From: Pararhizobium antarcticum
Lineage (GTDB): Bacteria; Pseudomonadota; Alphaproteobacteria; Rhizobiales; Rhizobiaceae
Assembly: GCF_001885585.1 (NCBI RefSeq)
Contig: NZ_LSRP01000086.1
Span: forward strand, 1 to 57,309
Length of the DNA stretch: 57,309 bases
Direction of reading: 5' to 3'
Position 1 is the stretch's first letter, and each line of letters opens with the position of its first letter. The notes below the pieces were generated by a model. The model searched no databases and was not told the origin of the DNA. It saw nothing but the letters and a program-made list of their open reading frames with translations. Below are positions 19,802-28,582 of this stretch, one piece after another. The position numbers and the translations under genes are program-made.

Positions 19802-21523
19802 TTATTTCTGCCAGCTCTTGACCAGTTCGTCGTAGTTGACGGTGATCGGCTGTTCTTTTTCGTTCTCGATCTTCAGCTGAGGCGCGAGGTTGCCGGCCTT
19901 GACGGCTTCCGCGTTCCAGTAGGCCAGATCATGCTCTTCGGCGAGCGCCGGGCCGATATCACCCTGAATGCCAGAGCGTTCGATACGCGACAGGACCTTT
20001 TCCTGTTCAGCGCAGAGCGAATCCATGGCTTCCTGGGCGGTCTTGGCGCCAGAAGATGCATCCCCGATTGCCTGCCACCAAAGCTGGGCCAGCTTCGGAT
20101 AGTCAGGGATGTTGGTTCCGGTCGGCGACCACTGAACGCGGGCCGGCGAACGATAGAACTCGATCAGACCACCGAGTTTCGGTGCCCGGTCGGTGAAGGA
20201 CTGGTGCTGGATCGTGCTTTCGCGGATCAGCGTCAGGCCAACCTGGCTCTTCTTCACATCGACAGTCTTCGAGGTCACGAACTGCGCATAGAGCCATGCG
20301 GCCTTGGCGCGGTCTTCAGGGGTCGACTTCATCAGCGTCCAGGAACCCACGTCCTGATAGCCGAGCTTCATGCCGTCTTTCCAGTAGACGCCGTGCGGGC
20401 TCGGAGCAAAACGCCACTTCGGCGTGCCGTCCGCATTGACGACGGCGAGGCCTTCCTTGACGAAGTCGGCCGTGAAGGCCGTGTAGGTGAACATCTGCTG
20501 TGCGACGTTACCCTGGGCCGGAACCGGTCCGGCTTCGCCGAAGGTCATGCCCTGTGCTTCCGGCGGTGCGTAGGCCTTCAACCAGTCCAGATACTTCTGG
20601 ATGGAGTAGACCGATGCGGGGCCGTTGGTGTCACCGCCACGCGCAACGCAGGAACCGACAGGCTGGGACTTCTCGTTGACCTTGATGCCCCATTCGTCGA
20701 CGGGCAGGCCGTTCGGAATGCCCTTGTCGCCGTTGCCGGCCATGGACAGCCAGGCGTCGGTGAAGCGCCAGCCGAGCGACGGGTCCTTCTTGCCATAATC
20801 CATATGGCCGAAGACCTTCTTGCCGTCGATTTCGCGACCGGTGAAGAATTCGGCGATGTCTTCGTAAGCAGACCAGTTGACGGGAACGCCGAGGTCATAG
20901 CCGTACTTCGCCTTGAAGTCCGCCTTGTTCTTCTCGTCGTTGAACCAGTCATAACGGAACCAGTAGAGGTTCGCGAACTGCTGGGTCGGAAGCTGGTAGA
21001 GCTTGCCGTCCGGCGCCGTCGTGAAGCTTGTTCCGATGAAGTCGGCCAGGTCCAGCGTCGGGCTGGTGACGTCCTTGCCTTCATTGGCCATGAAGTCGGT
21101 CAGGTTGCGCACCTGCTGGTAGCGCCAGTGGGTGCCGATCAGGTCCGAATCGTTGACATAGGCGTCGTAGATGTTCTCGCCGGTCTGCATCTGGGTCTGC
21201 AGCTTTTCAACCACGTCGCCTTCGCCGATCAGGTCGTGCGTCACCTTGATGCCGGTGATCGCCTCAAAGGCAGCAGCCAGCGTCTTGGATTCGTATTCAT
21301 GCGTCGTCAGGGTTTCCGAAGCGACCTTGATTTCCATGCCGGTGAACGGCTTGGCGGCATCGACGAACCATTGCATTTCAGCTTCCTGGGCGGCGCGGTC
21401 GAGCGTCGAAACGTCGCCGATTTCCGCATCCAGGAATGTCTTGGCCTCATCCATGCCCGCGAATGCGGCCCCGGTGAATGCCAACAACATTGCTGCCGTT
21501 GTCGTGAGTAATTGCGTTCGCAT
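19802..21523 (-). CDS. glpV: Glycerol ABC transporter substrate-binding protein
   Basis: Periplasmic binding protein of 573 residues, much larger than typical sugar-binding proteins and typical of the GlpV type. A clear signal peptide (LLTTTAAMLLAFTGAAFA) precedes the mature start GMDEAKTF. The body shows the extracellular solute-binding family 1 pattern, for example YDAYVNDSDLIG and YQDVGSWTLMKSTPEDRAKAAWLY. A strong AGGAGG lies eight bases before ATG 21523. It is the last gene of the operon glpD-glpS-glpT-glpP-glpQ-glpU-glpV. That gene order matches the glycerol uptake system described in R. leguminosarum, and the name rests on that match. It would capture glycerol or a related polyol in the periplasm. 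Confidence 0.88.
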   Translation of the reverse strand: MRTQLLTTTAAMLLAFTGAAFAGMDEAKTFLDAEIGDVSTLDRAAQEAEMQWFVDAAKPFTGMEIKVASETLTTHEYESKTLAAAFEAITGIKVTHDLIGEGDVVEKLQTQMQTGENIYDAYVNDSDLIGTHWRYQQVRNLTDFMANEGKDVTSPTLDLADFIGTSFTTAPDGKLYQLPTQQFANLYWFRYDWFNDEKNKADFKAKYGYDLGVPVNWSAYEDIAEFFTGREIDGKKVFGHMDYGKKDPSLGWRFTDAWLSMAGNGDKGIPNGLPVDEWGIKVNEKSQPVGSCVARGGDTNGPASVYSIQKYLDWLKAYAPPEAQGMTFGEAGPVPAQGNVAQQMFTYTAFTADFVKEGLAVVNADGTPKWRFAPSPHGVYWKDGMKLGYQDVGSWTLMKSTPEDRAKAAWLYAQFVTSKTVDVKKSQVGLTLIRESTIQHQSFTDRAPKLGGLIEFYRSPARVQWSPTGTNIPDYPKLAQLWWQAIGDASSGAKTAQEAMDSLCAEQEKVLSRIERSGIQGDIGPALAEEHDLAYWNAEAVKAGNLAPQLKIENEKEQPITVNYDELVKSWQK

Positions 21524-21605
21524 CTTAATCCTCCTCTTAAGGGTTTGCGACTGCACGTCCGAGTGATCAAGGTTGCCCGGGATCACCCATTTCGTATCCC
21601 TTGTC

Positions 21606-22025
21606 TCAGACCAGTTTGAACACGCCGATGGCGTAGACGACCGAGAGAGCAAGGGCCCACCACAGGCTGGGGCCATCAAGCCCGAGCCATGCGAGATGAA
21701 TGAAGGCGCTGCCGAGCAGCGAGATGAACAGCCGGTCGCCGCGCGTCGTTTCGAAGCGCAGGATGCCGACCCGCGGATTGCCACCTGGGCTGGCATATTC
21801 CCAGACGGCCATCAGCGACAGAAGTGCGAAGATCGTCAGGAAGAACATGGCGCCTGGAAAGGACCAGGCCATCCAGCCGCCGGGAACCAGCGGCGCAAAC
21901 CAGTCGCGCACACCATCCTTGACCGGCAGGCTCATGACCAGCGTGGCTGTGGCGATGCCATAGACGGCAATCACGCCTGCCAGCGCCAGTGGCCAGCGGT
22001 TGCGACGTTGAGACAAAATGGCCAT
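21606..22025 (-). CDS. glpU: Small membrane protein of the glycerol transporter operon
   Basis: A 139-residue protein with four hydrophobic segments: WPLALAGVIAVYGIATATLVM, GGWMAWSFPGAMFFLTIFALLSLM, LFISLLGSAFIHLAWLGL and LWWALALSVVYAIGVF. It resembles the DUF2160 family that accompanies this transporter. Its start overlaps the glpQ stop by one base (TAATG). Its role is unknown; it may be an accessory subunit of the permease. The symbol follows gene order in R. leguminosarum. Confidence 0.8.
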   Translation of the reverse strand: MAILSQRRNRWPLALAGVIAVYGIATATLVMSLPVKDGVRDWFAPLVPGGWMAWSFPGAMFFLTIFALLSLMAVWEYASPGGNPRVGILRFETTRGDRLFISLLGSAFIHLAWLGLDGPSLWWALALSVVYAIGVFKLV

Positions 22026-22864
22026 TACACCCTCCCCAGGGCAAAGCCCTTGGCGATATAGTTTCGCACGAAATAGATGACGATCGCGCCCGGAATGATG
22101 GTGAGCACGCCGGCTGCTGCAAGCACGCCCCAGTCCATACCCGAGGCAGAAACCGTGCGCGTCATGATGGCGGCGATCGGCTTGGCGTCGGTCGTCGTCA
22201 GTGTGCGGGCGATCAGAAGCTCCACCCAGGAAAACATGAAGCAGAAGAACGCGGCGACCCCGATGCCCGACGCGATGAGCGGAATGTAGATCTTGACGAA
22301 GAATTTCGGGAAGGAATAACCGTCGATATAGGCGGTTTCGTCGATCTCCTTCGGCACGCCCGACATAAAGCCTTCAAGGATCCAGACGGCCAGCGGCACG
22401 TTGAACAGGCAGTGGGCAAGCGCAACCGCGATATGCGTGTCGATCAGGCCGAAGGCCGAATAGAGCTGGAAGAAGGGCAGCGCGAAAACGGCCGGCGGCG
22501 CCATGCGGTTGGTCAAGAGCCAGAAGAACAGGTGCTTGTCGCCGAGGAAGCGGTAGCGCGAGAAGGCATAGGCTGCCGGCAGCGCCACCGAGACCGCGAT
22601 GACCGTGTTCATCACCACGTAAATGATCGAGTTGATGTAACCCTTGTACCAGGACGGATCGGTGAAGATCACGGCATAGTTTCTGAGCGTCGGGTCGTGT
22701 GGATAGAGCGAGAAGGTCCCCGTGATCTCCGTATTGGTCTTGAAGCTCATGTTCACCAGCCAGTAGATCGGCAGGAGCAGGAACAGGATATAGAGCGTGG
22801 GCACGAGCCAGGAAAGCCTGACGCCGCCGGATGCCATTGGTGCAGATTGTGTTGCTGTGGTCAT
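22025..22864 (-). CDS. glpQ: Glycerol ABC transporter permease
   Basis: Inner-membrane permease of the binding-protein-dependent (MalG-like) family, 279 residues, six predicted helices. The cytoplasmic EAA loop that contacts the ATPase is visible as DETAYIDGYSFPKFFVKIYIPLIASG, with the conserved Glu/Ala-x-x-Asp-Gly pattern and Pro. It pairs with GlpP to form the channel. The gap to glpP is 21 bases; glpU begins at its stop codon. Assignment of Q versus P follows the operon order. Confidence 0.9.
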   Translation of the reverse strand: MTTATQSAPMASGGVRLSWLVPTLYILFLLLPIYWLVNMSFKTNTEITGTFSLYPHDPTLRNYAVIFTDPSWYKGYINSIIYVVMNTVIAVSVALPAAYAFSRYRFLGDKHLFFWLLTNRMAPPAVFALPFFQLYSAFGLIDTHIAVALAHCLFNVPLAVWILEGFMSGVPKEIDETAYIDGYSFPKFFVKIYIPLIASGIGVAAFFCFMFSWVELLIARTLTTTDAKPIAAIMTRTVSASGMDWGVLAAAGVLTIIPGAIVIYFVRNYIAKGFALGRV

Positions 22865-22885
22865 TGTCTTGTCCTCCCCCGGCCG

Positions 22886-23752
22886 TCAGGTCTGCGCATC
22901 GCTGTTGGTCATCACGGTGTAGAAGATCCATGACAGCAACAGGATGATCAGGAAGTAGATGAGCGAGAGTGCCGCTGCCGGACCGAGGTCGAACTGGCCG
23001 ATAGCCGTCTTGACGAGATCGATCGACAGGAATGTCGTTGCATTGCCCGGACCGCCGCCGGTGATGACGAAAGGTTCGGTATAGATCATGAAACTGTCCA
23101 TGAAGCGCAGCAGGAAGGCGATCAGGAGCACGCGTTTCATCTTCGGCAGCTGGATATAGCGGAACACCGCCCAGCGCGACGCGCCGTCGATCTTGGCCGC
23201 CTGGTAATAGGCATCCGGAATGGAGGCGAGACCGGCATAGCAGAGCAGCACGACAAGGCTCGTCCAGTGCCAGATGTCCATGACGATCAGCGTTACCCAG
23301 GCATCAAAGACATTGTTGACGTAGTTGTACTGGATGCCAAGCGCCGCCATTGTATAGCCGAGCAGGCCGATATCGACGCGCCCGAAGACCTGCCAGATGG
23401 TGCCCACGACGTTCCACGGAATCAGCAGCGGCAAGGCCATCAGCACGAGGCAGACCGGCACGCCAAGGCCTTTTTTCGGCATGTTGAGCGCAATCAGGAT
23501 GCCGAGCGGTATCTCGATGGCCAGGATGATGCCGGAGAACAGCAGGTTGCGCTGCAGCGCATCCCAGAAGCGATCGGACTGCAGCACGTCGGTGAACCAG
23601 TCGGTGCCGGCCCAGAAGAATGCATTGTTGCCGAAAGTGTCCTGTACCGAATAGTTGACGACGGTCATCAGCGGGATCACCGCCGAGAAGGCGACCAGCA
23701 CCAGCACCGGCAGAACCATGAACCAGGCTTTGTTGTTCCAGGTCTTCTGCAT
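22886..23752 (-). CDS. glpP: Glycerol ABC transporter permease
   Basis: MalF-like inner-membrane permease, 288 residues. Six hydrophobic segments are seen, beginning AWFMVLPVLVLVAFSAVIPLM and ending LSLIYFLIILLLSWIFYTVM. The EAA loop is AYYQAAKIDGASRWAVFRYIQLPKMK, with the typical A-x-x-D-G-A block. It starts two bases from the glpT stop, so translation is probably coupled. It would form a heterodimeric channel with GlpQ. Confidence 0.9.
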   Translation of the reverse strand: MQKTWNNKAWFMVLPVLVLVAFSAVIPLMTVVNYSVQDTFGNNAFFWAGTDWFTDVLQSDRFWDALQRNLLFSGIILAIEIPLGILIALNMPKKGLGVPVCLVLMALPLLIPWNVVGTIWQVFGRVDIGLLGYTMAALGIQYNYVNNVFDAWVTLIVMDIWHWTSLVVLLCYAGLASIPDAYYQAAKIDGASRWAVFRYIQLPKMKRVLLIAFLLRFMDSFMIYTEPFVITGGGPGNATTFLSIDLVKTAIGQFDLGPAAALSLIYFLIILLLSWIFYTVMTNSDAQT

Positions 23753-23754
23753 GA

Positions 23755-24843
23755 TCAGGCTCCCCCCCCAACCCGTGACGTGTCGGGCACGCGCCAGCTA
23801 TCGGCGTAGATGTTGATGGCGGCCTGATCGAAGGTGACGCGCGGATCGGATGGAATATCTCCGTCCTCGTGGACGACGATGGCGATCGGCTTGTCCGCGA
23901 ACTGCGCCCGGACAATTTTCTGGCGGCCGATATCCTCGACCTTGGAAATCGTCACCGGCATGCCCTCGCGGCCAAGCCTGATGAATTCCGGGCGAATGCC
24001 GAGCTCGGTCCTGGCGCCGCTCGCGATCTTCGGCGCAAAGCCGAGATTGATTGTCTGGCCGCCCAGATGGACCGCGCTTCCCTCGACCGTGGCCGGCAGC
24101 ACGTTCATGCCCGGTGACCCGATGAAATAACCGACGAAGGTGTGGCTCGGCCGCTCGAAGAGTTCGGCTGGCGTTCCGATCTGGACGATTTCGCCGTCAT
24201 ACATGACGACGACCTTGTCGGCGAAGGTCAGCGCTTCGGTCTGGTCGTGCGTGACATAGACCATGGTGAAGCCGAACTGTTTGTGCAGGCGCTTCAGCTG
24301 AGAGCGCAGCACCCACTTCATGTGCGGATCGATGACCGTCAACGGCTCGTCGAACAGGATGGCGCTGACATCGGAGCGAACCAGGCCGCGACCAAGCGAA
24401 ATTTTCTGCTTCTGGTCGGCGGTCAGGCCTTGTGCCTTTTTCCGCGACCAGTCCGACAGGCCGATCATCTCGATGATCTCCTTGACCCGGCGATCGACCT
24501 CGGTTTCGGGAACGCGGCGATTGCGCAGCGGGAAGGCCAGATTGTCGTAGACCGTCATCGTGTCGTATATGACCGGGAACTGGAACACCTGCGCGATGTT
24601 GCGGTCCTGGGTCGACAGATTGGTGACATCCTTGCCGTCGAACAGGATCCTGCCCTCGGAGGGCTGCAAAAGGCCGGAAATGATGTTGAGCAGCGTGGTC
24701 TTGCCGCAGCCGGAGGGCCCTAGCAGGGCGTAGGCGCCGCCGTCGTTCCACTCATGATGCACTTCCTTTAGCGAATAATCGGAAGGTTTCTTGGGATTGG
24801 GGCCATAGGCGTGGCGGATATGCTCGAGATTGATGCGTGCCAT
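23755..24843 (-). CDS. glpT: Glycerol ABC transporter ATP-binding protein with degenerate signature
   Basis: ATPase subunit of 362 residues with an N-terminal nucleotide-binding domain and a C-terminal TOBE-like domain (from about residue 235). Walker A is GPSGCGKT (42-49), Walker B is AILFDEP and the switch histidine is His199 in VTHDQTEAL. The ABC signature is not LSGGQ but LTADQ (140-144), followed by KQKISLGRGL, so the signature side is degenerate. The partner GlpS has the reverse defect, described in the findings. This is not the E. coli GlpT antiporter; the shared name is historical. The start at 24843 is set by the N-terminal match and the 10-base gap to glpS. Confidence 0.9.
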   Translation of the reverse strand: MARINLEHIRHAYGPNPKKPSDYSLKEVHHEWNDGGAYALLGPSGCGKTTLLNIISGLLQPSEGRILFDGKDVTNLSTQDRNIAQVFQFPVIYDTMTVYDNLAFPLRNRRVPETEVDRRVKEIIEMIGLSDWSRKKAQGLTADQKQKISLGRGLVRSDVSAILFDEPLTVIDPHMKWVLRSQLKRLHKQFGFTMVYVTHDQTEALTFADKVVVMYDGEIVQIGTPAELFERPSHTFVGYFIGSPGMNVLPATVEGSAVHLGGQTINLGFAPKIASGARTELGIRPEFIRLGREGMPVTISKVEDIGRQKIVRAQFADKPIAIVVHEDGDIPSDPRVTFDQAAINIYADSWRVPDTSRVGGGA

Positions 24844-24853
24844 GATTTTCTCC

Positions 24854-25948
24854 TCACGCTCCCCGCGCAGAATGGCCATCGGCCGAACCGCCGATCGCAC
24901 GACCGTCGGATCCAAAGACCATGAGATGGCGGGTATCGACGAAAAGCTCGACCGCCGTATCCGGTTCGATGTCGTGAATGCCGTGTTCCAGCATGACCCA
25001 GCGCGAGCCGGCGGAATCGACGTGGATGAAGCTTTCCGATCCGGCGATCTCGGCAATGATGATCTTTGCCGGCAGCGTGGCGGAGGTTTCGTGCGGGCGC
25101 GTCAGCGACAGATGGTGCGGGTGGAAGGCGACAGTGCACGGACCATCTGCCATCGACGCCAGATGCGCCGGGACCGGCAGCACGGTCACGCCGTCGCGCT
25201 GAAAACCGGCGCCGGATTTTATGAGGTCGATGGTGTTCAGCGGCGGATCCGCAAAGGTCCGCGCGGTGACAAGATCCGTTGGCCGGCGGTAGATATCGAT
25301 TGTCGTGCCGAACTGGCTGATCCGGCCCTGGTTCAGGGCCGCGGTGCTGCCGCCGAGCAGCAAAGCTTCACCCGGTTCGGTCGTCGCATAGACGAAGATC
25401 GAGCCGGATGCGGCAAACAGCTTTGGCAGTTCTTCGCGCAGTTCCTCGCGCAGCTTGTAGTCGAGATTGGCGAGCGGTTCGTCGAGCAGCACGAGGCTTG
25501 CATTCTTGACGATGGCGCGGGCAAGGGCCGTGCGCTGCTGCTGGCCGCCGGACAGGTTGAGCGGCGTGCGCTCGAGAAACGGTGTCAGCTTCATCAACTC
25601 GGCCGCCTTGCGGACTTCGCGGTCGATCGTCGCCTTGTCCTTGCCGGAAATGCGCATCGGCGATGCGATGTTCTCATAGACAGTCATGGCGGGATAGTTG
25701 ATGAACTGCTGATAGACCATGGCGACGCTGCGATCCTGAACGCGCATGCCGGTCACATCCTTGCCGTCGAAATGCACGGAGCCCGTCGTCGGCTTGTCGA
25801 GGCCGGCCATCAGCCGCATCAGCGACGTCTTGCCTGAGAGCGTCGGGCCCAGAAGGACATTGAGCGAGCCCCGCTCCAGCACAAGGTTGGTGGGGTGAAT
25901 ATGCGTGTCCGCACCCACAACCTTGGTTATGTTTTTCAGTTCCAGCAT
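24854..25948 (-). CDS. glpS: Glycerol ABC transporter ATP-binding protein lacking the switch histidine
   Basis: Second ATPase subunit, 364 residues. It shows Walker A GPTLSGKT (34-41), a canonical signature LSGGQ (132-136) and Walker B LVLLDEP. The switch-region block reads YATTEPGEA where ATPases normally have T-H-D, so the switch histidine is replaced by Thr190. The C-terminal part is a MalK-like regulatory domain. It is the first transporter gene after glpD (48-base gap). Together with GlpT it should form a heterodimer with one good and one degenerate ATP site. Confidence 0.9.
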   Translation of the reverse strand: MLELKNITKVVGADTHIHPTNLVLERGSLNVLLGPTLSGKTSLMRLMAGLDKPTTGSVHFDGKDVTGMRVQDRSVAMVYQQFINYPAMTVYENIASPMRISGKDKATIDREVRKAAELMKLTPFLERTPLNLSGGQQQRTALARAIVKNASLVLLDEPLANLDYKLREELREELPKLFAASGSIFVYATTEPGEALLLGGSTAALNQGRISQFGTTIDIYRRPTDLVTARTFADPPLNTIDLIKSGAGFQRDGVTVLPVPAHLASMADGPCTVAFHPHHLSLTRPHETSATLPAKIIIAEIAGSESFIHVDSAGSRWVMLEHGIHDIEPDTAVELFVDTRHLMVFGSDGRAIGGSADGHSARGA

Positions 25949-25996
25949 TCCTAAAGCTTCCTCCCAGCCATGGACAGCATCATGCGCACATCACAC

Positions 25997-27514
25997 TCAA
26001 GCGACGTTGCGTATCGTCTCCCGCATGTAGTCCTCCAGACCGTCGGCCTCTGCCGGGGTCAATTTCAATCCGAGCTTGGTCCGGCGCCAGAGAATATCGT
26101 CGGCATGCCGCGCCCATTCCTGCGCCATCAGCCACTGGACCTCGACTTCGTAGAGATCGGATCCGAAATTCCGGCCCAGGTCAGCGGTCGTTGTCGCGCT
26201 TCCCAAAAGGGCGGTTGCGAGCGTACCGTAGAGGCGCACGAGCCGGCGGGCATGGCGTTCGCTCAGGAAGGCGAAGCCGCTCTTCAATTTTGCCACTTCG
26301 GCCTCGTAGCCGGTTGCCGGAAAATCGCCGCCCGGCAGCTTGCTCTTCGCGGTCCAGGGCGCACCCTTTTCGCCGATCGATTCGGCAATCTTTTCCAGCG
26401 CATGTTCGCCAAGCCGGCGATAGGTGGTCAGCTTGCCGCCAAAGACATTGAGCAGCGGGGGCTCGCCCGGCTCGCCTTCGACCTTCAGCACGTAGTCGCG
26501 CGTCGCTTCCTGGGCCTTGGTTGCGCCATCATCGAACAGCGGGCGGGCGCCGGAATAGGTCCAGACGATGTCGTCGGGCGTCACCGGTTCGGCAAAATAT
26601 TCGCTTGCCGCGTCACAGAGATAGTTGATTTCCTCCTCCGTGATGCGAATGTTCTTCGGGTCCTCGGTATAATCGCGATCCGTGGTTCCGATCAGCGTGT
26701 AGTCGGTCTCGTAGGGAATGGCGAAGATGATGCGGCCGTCGGGGTTCTGGAAGAAATAGGCGCGCGGGTCGTCGAACTTCTTCTTGACGACGATATGGCT
26801 GCCCTGCACCAGGCGGACATTGTGAACCTGGTTCTTCCCGAATGTGTTGGACAGCACCACGTCGACCCAGGGGCCGGCGGCGTTGATCAGCATGCGGGCC
26901 CTGAAGCTCTGCATGGTGCCGGTCGCCTTGTCCTGAACGTCGATCTTCCACAGCCCGTTTTCGCGGCGCGCCGAAGTGACGCGGCTGCGGCTCATGATCG
27001 TCGCACCCCGATTGGCGGCGTCGCGGGCGTTGAGCACCACCATGCGTGCATCGTCGACCCAGCCGTCGGAATATTCGAAGGCCTTGGTGAAGAGTGCCTT
27101 GAGCGGCTTTGCAGCGGGATCGCGTCGCATGTCGAGCGTGCGTGTCGCCGGCAGCAGCTTTCGTCCGCCGATATGATCGTAGAGAAAGAGGCCGAGGCGA
27201 ATGAGCCAGGCCGGACGAATGCCGCCCTTGTGGAAGGGCAGGACAAAACGCATCGGCCAGATGATGTGCGGCGCCATCGCCCAGAGCACTTCGCGCTCCA
27301 TCAGCGATTCGCGCACCAGCCGGAACTCGTAATGTTCGAGATACCGCAGGCCGCCATGGATGAGTTTGGTTGCACCAGAGGAGGTGCCGGAGGCAAAGTC
27401 GTTCATCTCTGCGAGCGCCACAGAGTAGCCACGCCCGACCGCATCGCGTGCAATGCCGCATCCATTGATGCCGCCACCGATCACGAAGATGTCGTGTGTA
27501 TTCTGCTCAGGCAC
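25997..27514 (-). CDS. glpD: Aerobic glycerol-3-phosphate dehydrogenase
   Basis: Membrane-associated flavoenzyme of 505 residues that oxidises glycerol-3-phosphate to dihydroxyacetone phosphate and feeds electrons to quinone. The FAD motif is VIGGGINGCGIARDA at the N-terminus, followed by the family blocks SGATKLIHGGLRYLEHYEF and NAAGPWVD and, near the end, FGGKLTTYRRLGEHAL. The start is a GTG at 27514 with GGAGGGGGA upstream; a longer frame from 27547 lacks support. It heads the transporter operon, so glycerol is taken up, phosphorylated (no glycerol kinase gene is seen here) and oxidised. Four CGAA motifs in the 127 bases upstream are candidate GlpR sites. Confidence 0.95.
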   Translation of the reverse strand: MPEQNTHDIFVIGGGINGCGIARDAVGRGYSVALAEMNDFASGTSSGATKLIHGGLRYLEHYEFRLVRESLMEREVLWAMAPHIIWPMRFVLPFHKGGIRPAWLIRLGLFLYDHIGGRKLLPATRTLDMRRDPAAKPLKALFTKAFEYSDGWVDDARMVVLNARDAANRGATIMSRSRVTSARRENGLWKIDVQDKATGTMQSFRARMLINAAGPWVDVVLSNTFGKNQVHNVRLVQGSHIVVKKKFDDPRAYFFQNPDGRIIFAIPYETDYTLIGTTDRDYTEDPKNIRITEEEINYLCDAASEYFAEPVTPDDIVWTYSGARPLFDDGATKAQEATRDYVLKVEGEPGEPPLLNVFGGKLTTYRRLGEHALEKIAESIGEKGAPWTAKSKLPGGDFPATGYEAEVAKLKSGFAFLSERHARRLVRLYGTLATALLGSATTTADLGRNFGSDLYEVEVQWLMAQEWARHADDILWRRTKLGLKLTPAEADGLEDYMRETIRNVA

Positions 27515-27562
27515 TGCATCCCCCTCCAGGAACTTTTCGCATCGCACAACACTGCGCAGATG

Positions 27563-27609
27563 CGAAAGTAAAACAAGTTAAAACGAAAATCTTTCGAATG
27601 TCAAACGAA
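27563..27609. promoter_or_regulatory. Phased CGAA motifs upstream of glpD (candidate GlpR operator)
   Basis: CGAA occurs at 27563, 27584, 27595 and 27606, that is with spacings of 21, 11 and 11 bases, in an otherwise AT-rich stretch just before glpD. Such helical phasing of short repeats is typical of DeoR-family operators. The binding protein is inferred to be the adjacent GlpR. Confidence 0.5.
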
Positions 27610-27641
27610 TGTTGAAAGAAATCCCGCTGTGAGTCTGAGGG

Positions 27642-28412
27642 TCAGGAGGCGGCGTTTGTCTCGATCAGGCGCACGTCCTGCTCAACGCAGATGGTGCGAA
27701 CCGTCTCGAGCGGGCAATGGTCGGTGATGAAGGTATGGACCTGGGAAATATGGCCGATACGAACAGGCGCGGTGCGTTCGAATTTGGTCGAATCCGAAAC
27801 CAGAATGACGTGGCGCGCATTGGCGATGATCGCCTGCGCCACCTTCACTTCGCGATAGTCAAAGTCGAGGAGGGCGCCGTCCTGGTCGATCGCCGAGGCG
27901 CCGATGACGGCGTAGTCGACCTTGAACTGGCGGATGAAATCGACGGCGGCTTCACCGACGATGCCGCCGTCGGCGCCGCGCACGACGCCGCCGGCAATCA
28001 CCACCTCGATCGAGGGGAAAACCCGCAAGCGATTGGCGACATTGATGTTGTTGGTGATGACCATCAATTCCTTGTGGTCGAGCAACGCCTCGCCGACGGC
28101 TTCCGTCGTGGTGCCGATATTGATGAAAAGCGAGGAATTGTCGGGGATGAGCGCGGCGGCGGCCTGGCCGATCGTCTGCTTTTCGATGGCCGCGATCGAC
28201 CGTCGGGCCTCATACTTGACGTTTTCATTGCCGCTCGGAAACAAGGCCCCCCCATGGATGCGGGTCAGCACGCGCCCGTCGCAAAGGTCGTTCAGATCCT
28301 TGCGAATGGTCTGCGGCGTCACGGAAAAGCGGCTCGCCAGCTCGTCCACGAGCACGCGGCCCTCCGATTTGGCCAGCTCCAGAATTTCCGCCTGCCGTCC
28401 TGTCAGATACAT
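27642..28412 (-). CDS. glpR: DeoR family regulator of glycerol genes
   Basis: A 256-residue repressor. The N-terminal DeoR helix-turn-helix is VDELASRFSVTPQTIRKDLNDLCDGRVLTRIHGGA. The C-terminal sugar-phosphate sensor domain has the family motifs NNINVANRL, GGVVRGADGGIVG and DYAVIGASAID. The start is the ATG at 28412, which has GGGGAGG at ideal distance; an upstream start at 28454 would add residues unlike the family. Glycerol-3-phosphate is the expected ligand by analogy with E. coli GlpR. It is followed by glpD on the same strand and divergent from the SDR gene. Confidence 0.9.
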   Translation of the reverse strand: MYLTGRQAEILELAKSEGRVLVDELASRFSVTPQTIRKDLNDLCDGRVLTRIHGGALFPSGNENVKYEARRSIAAIEKQTIGQAAAALIPDNSSLFINIGTTTEAVGEALLDHKELMVITNNINVANRLRVFPSIEVVIAGGVVRGADGGIVGEAAVDFIRQFKVDYAVIGASAIDQDGALLDFDYREVKVAQAIIANARHVILVSDSTKFERTAPVRIGHISQVHTFITDHCPLETVRTICVEQDVRLIETNAAS

Positions 28413-28429
28413 GGATGCCTCCCCGACAT

Positions 28430-28462
28430 TTTCGTTTTTTTTCATAATATGCAAAAACGAAA
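28430..28462. promoter_or_regulatory. Perfect inverted repeat upstream of glpR (candidate autoregulatory operator)
   Basis: TTTCGTTTTT at 28430-28439 and its exact complement AAAAACGAAA at 28453-28462 are separated by 13 bases. The pair sits just upstream of the glpR ribosome site. The TTCG/CGAA core is the same as in the repeats before glpD, which supports one regulator for both. Confidence 0.55.
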
Positions 28463-28582
28463 GCAGCGCAATTTCATAAACGCGTTCGAATCAGAAGATC
28501 CGAATGCAGGGCGGCGCTGCGTGGCCGTTGCAATTTCCGGCGGTATACGACAGCCTGCCGTTTCACCTGGGGAGGTTTTCAG

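Noticed and set aside
19427-21511. Plus-strand open frame of 694 codons
   Set aside because: It runs opposite the glycerol binding protein, which has a signal peptide and a strong ribosome site.
23755-24843. Glycerol-3-phosphate antiporter, because of the name GlpT
   Set aside because: The protein is an ABC ATPase with Walker motifs; the same symbol is used for an unrelated protein in E. coli.
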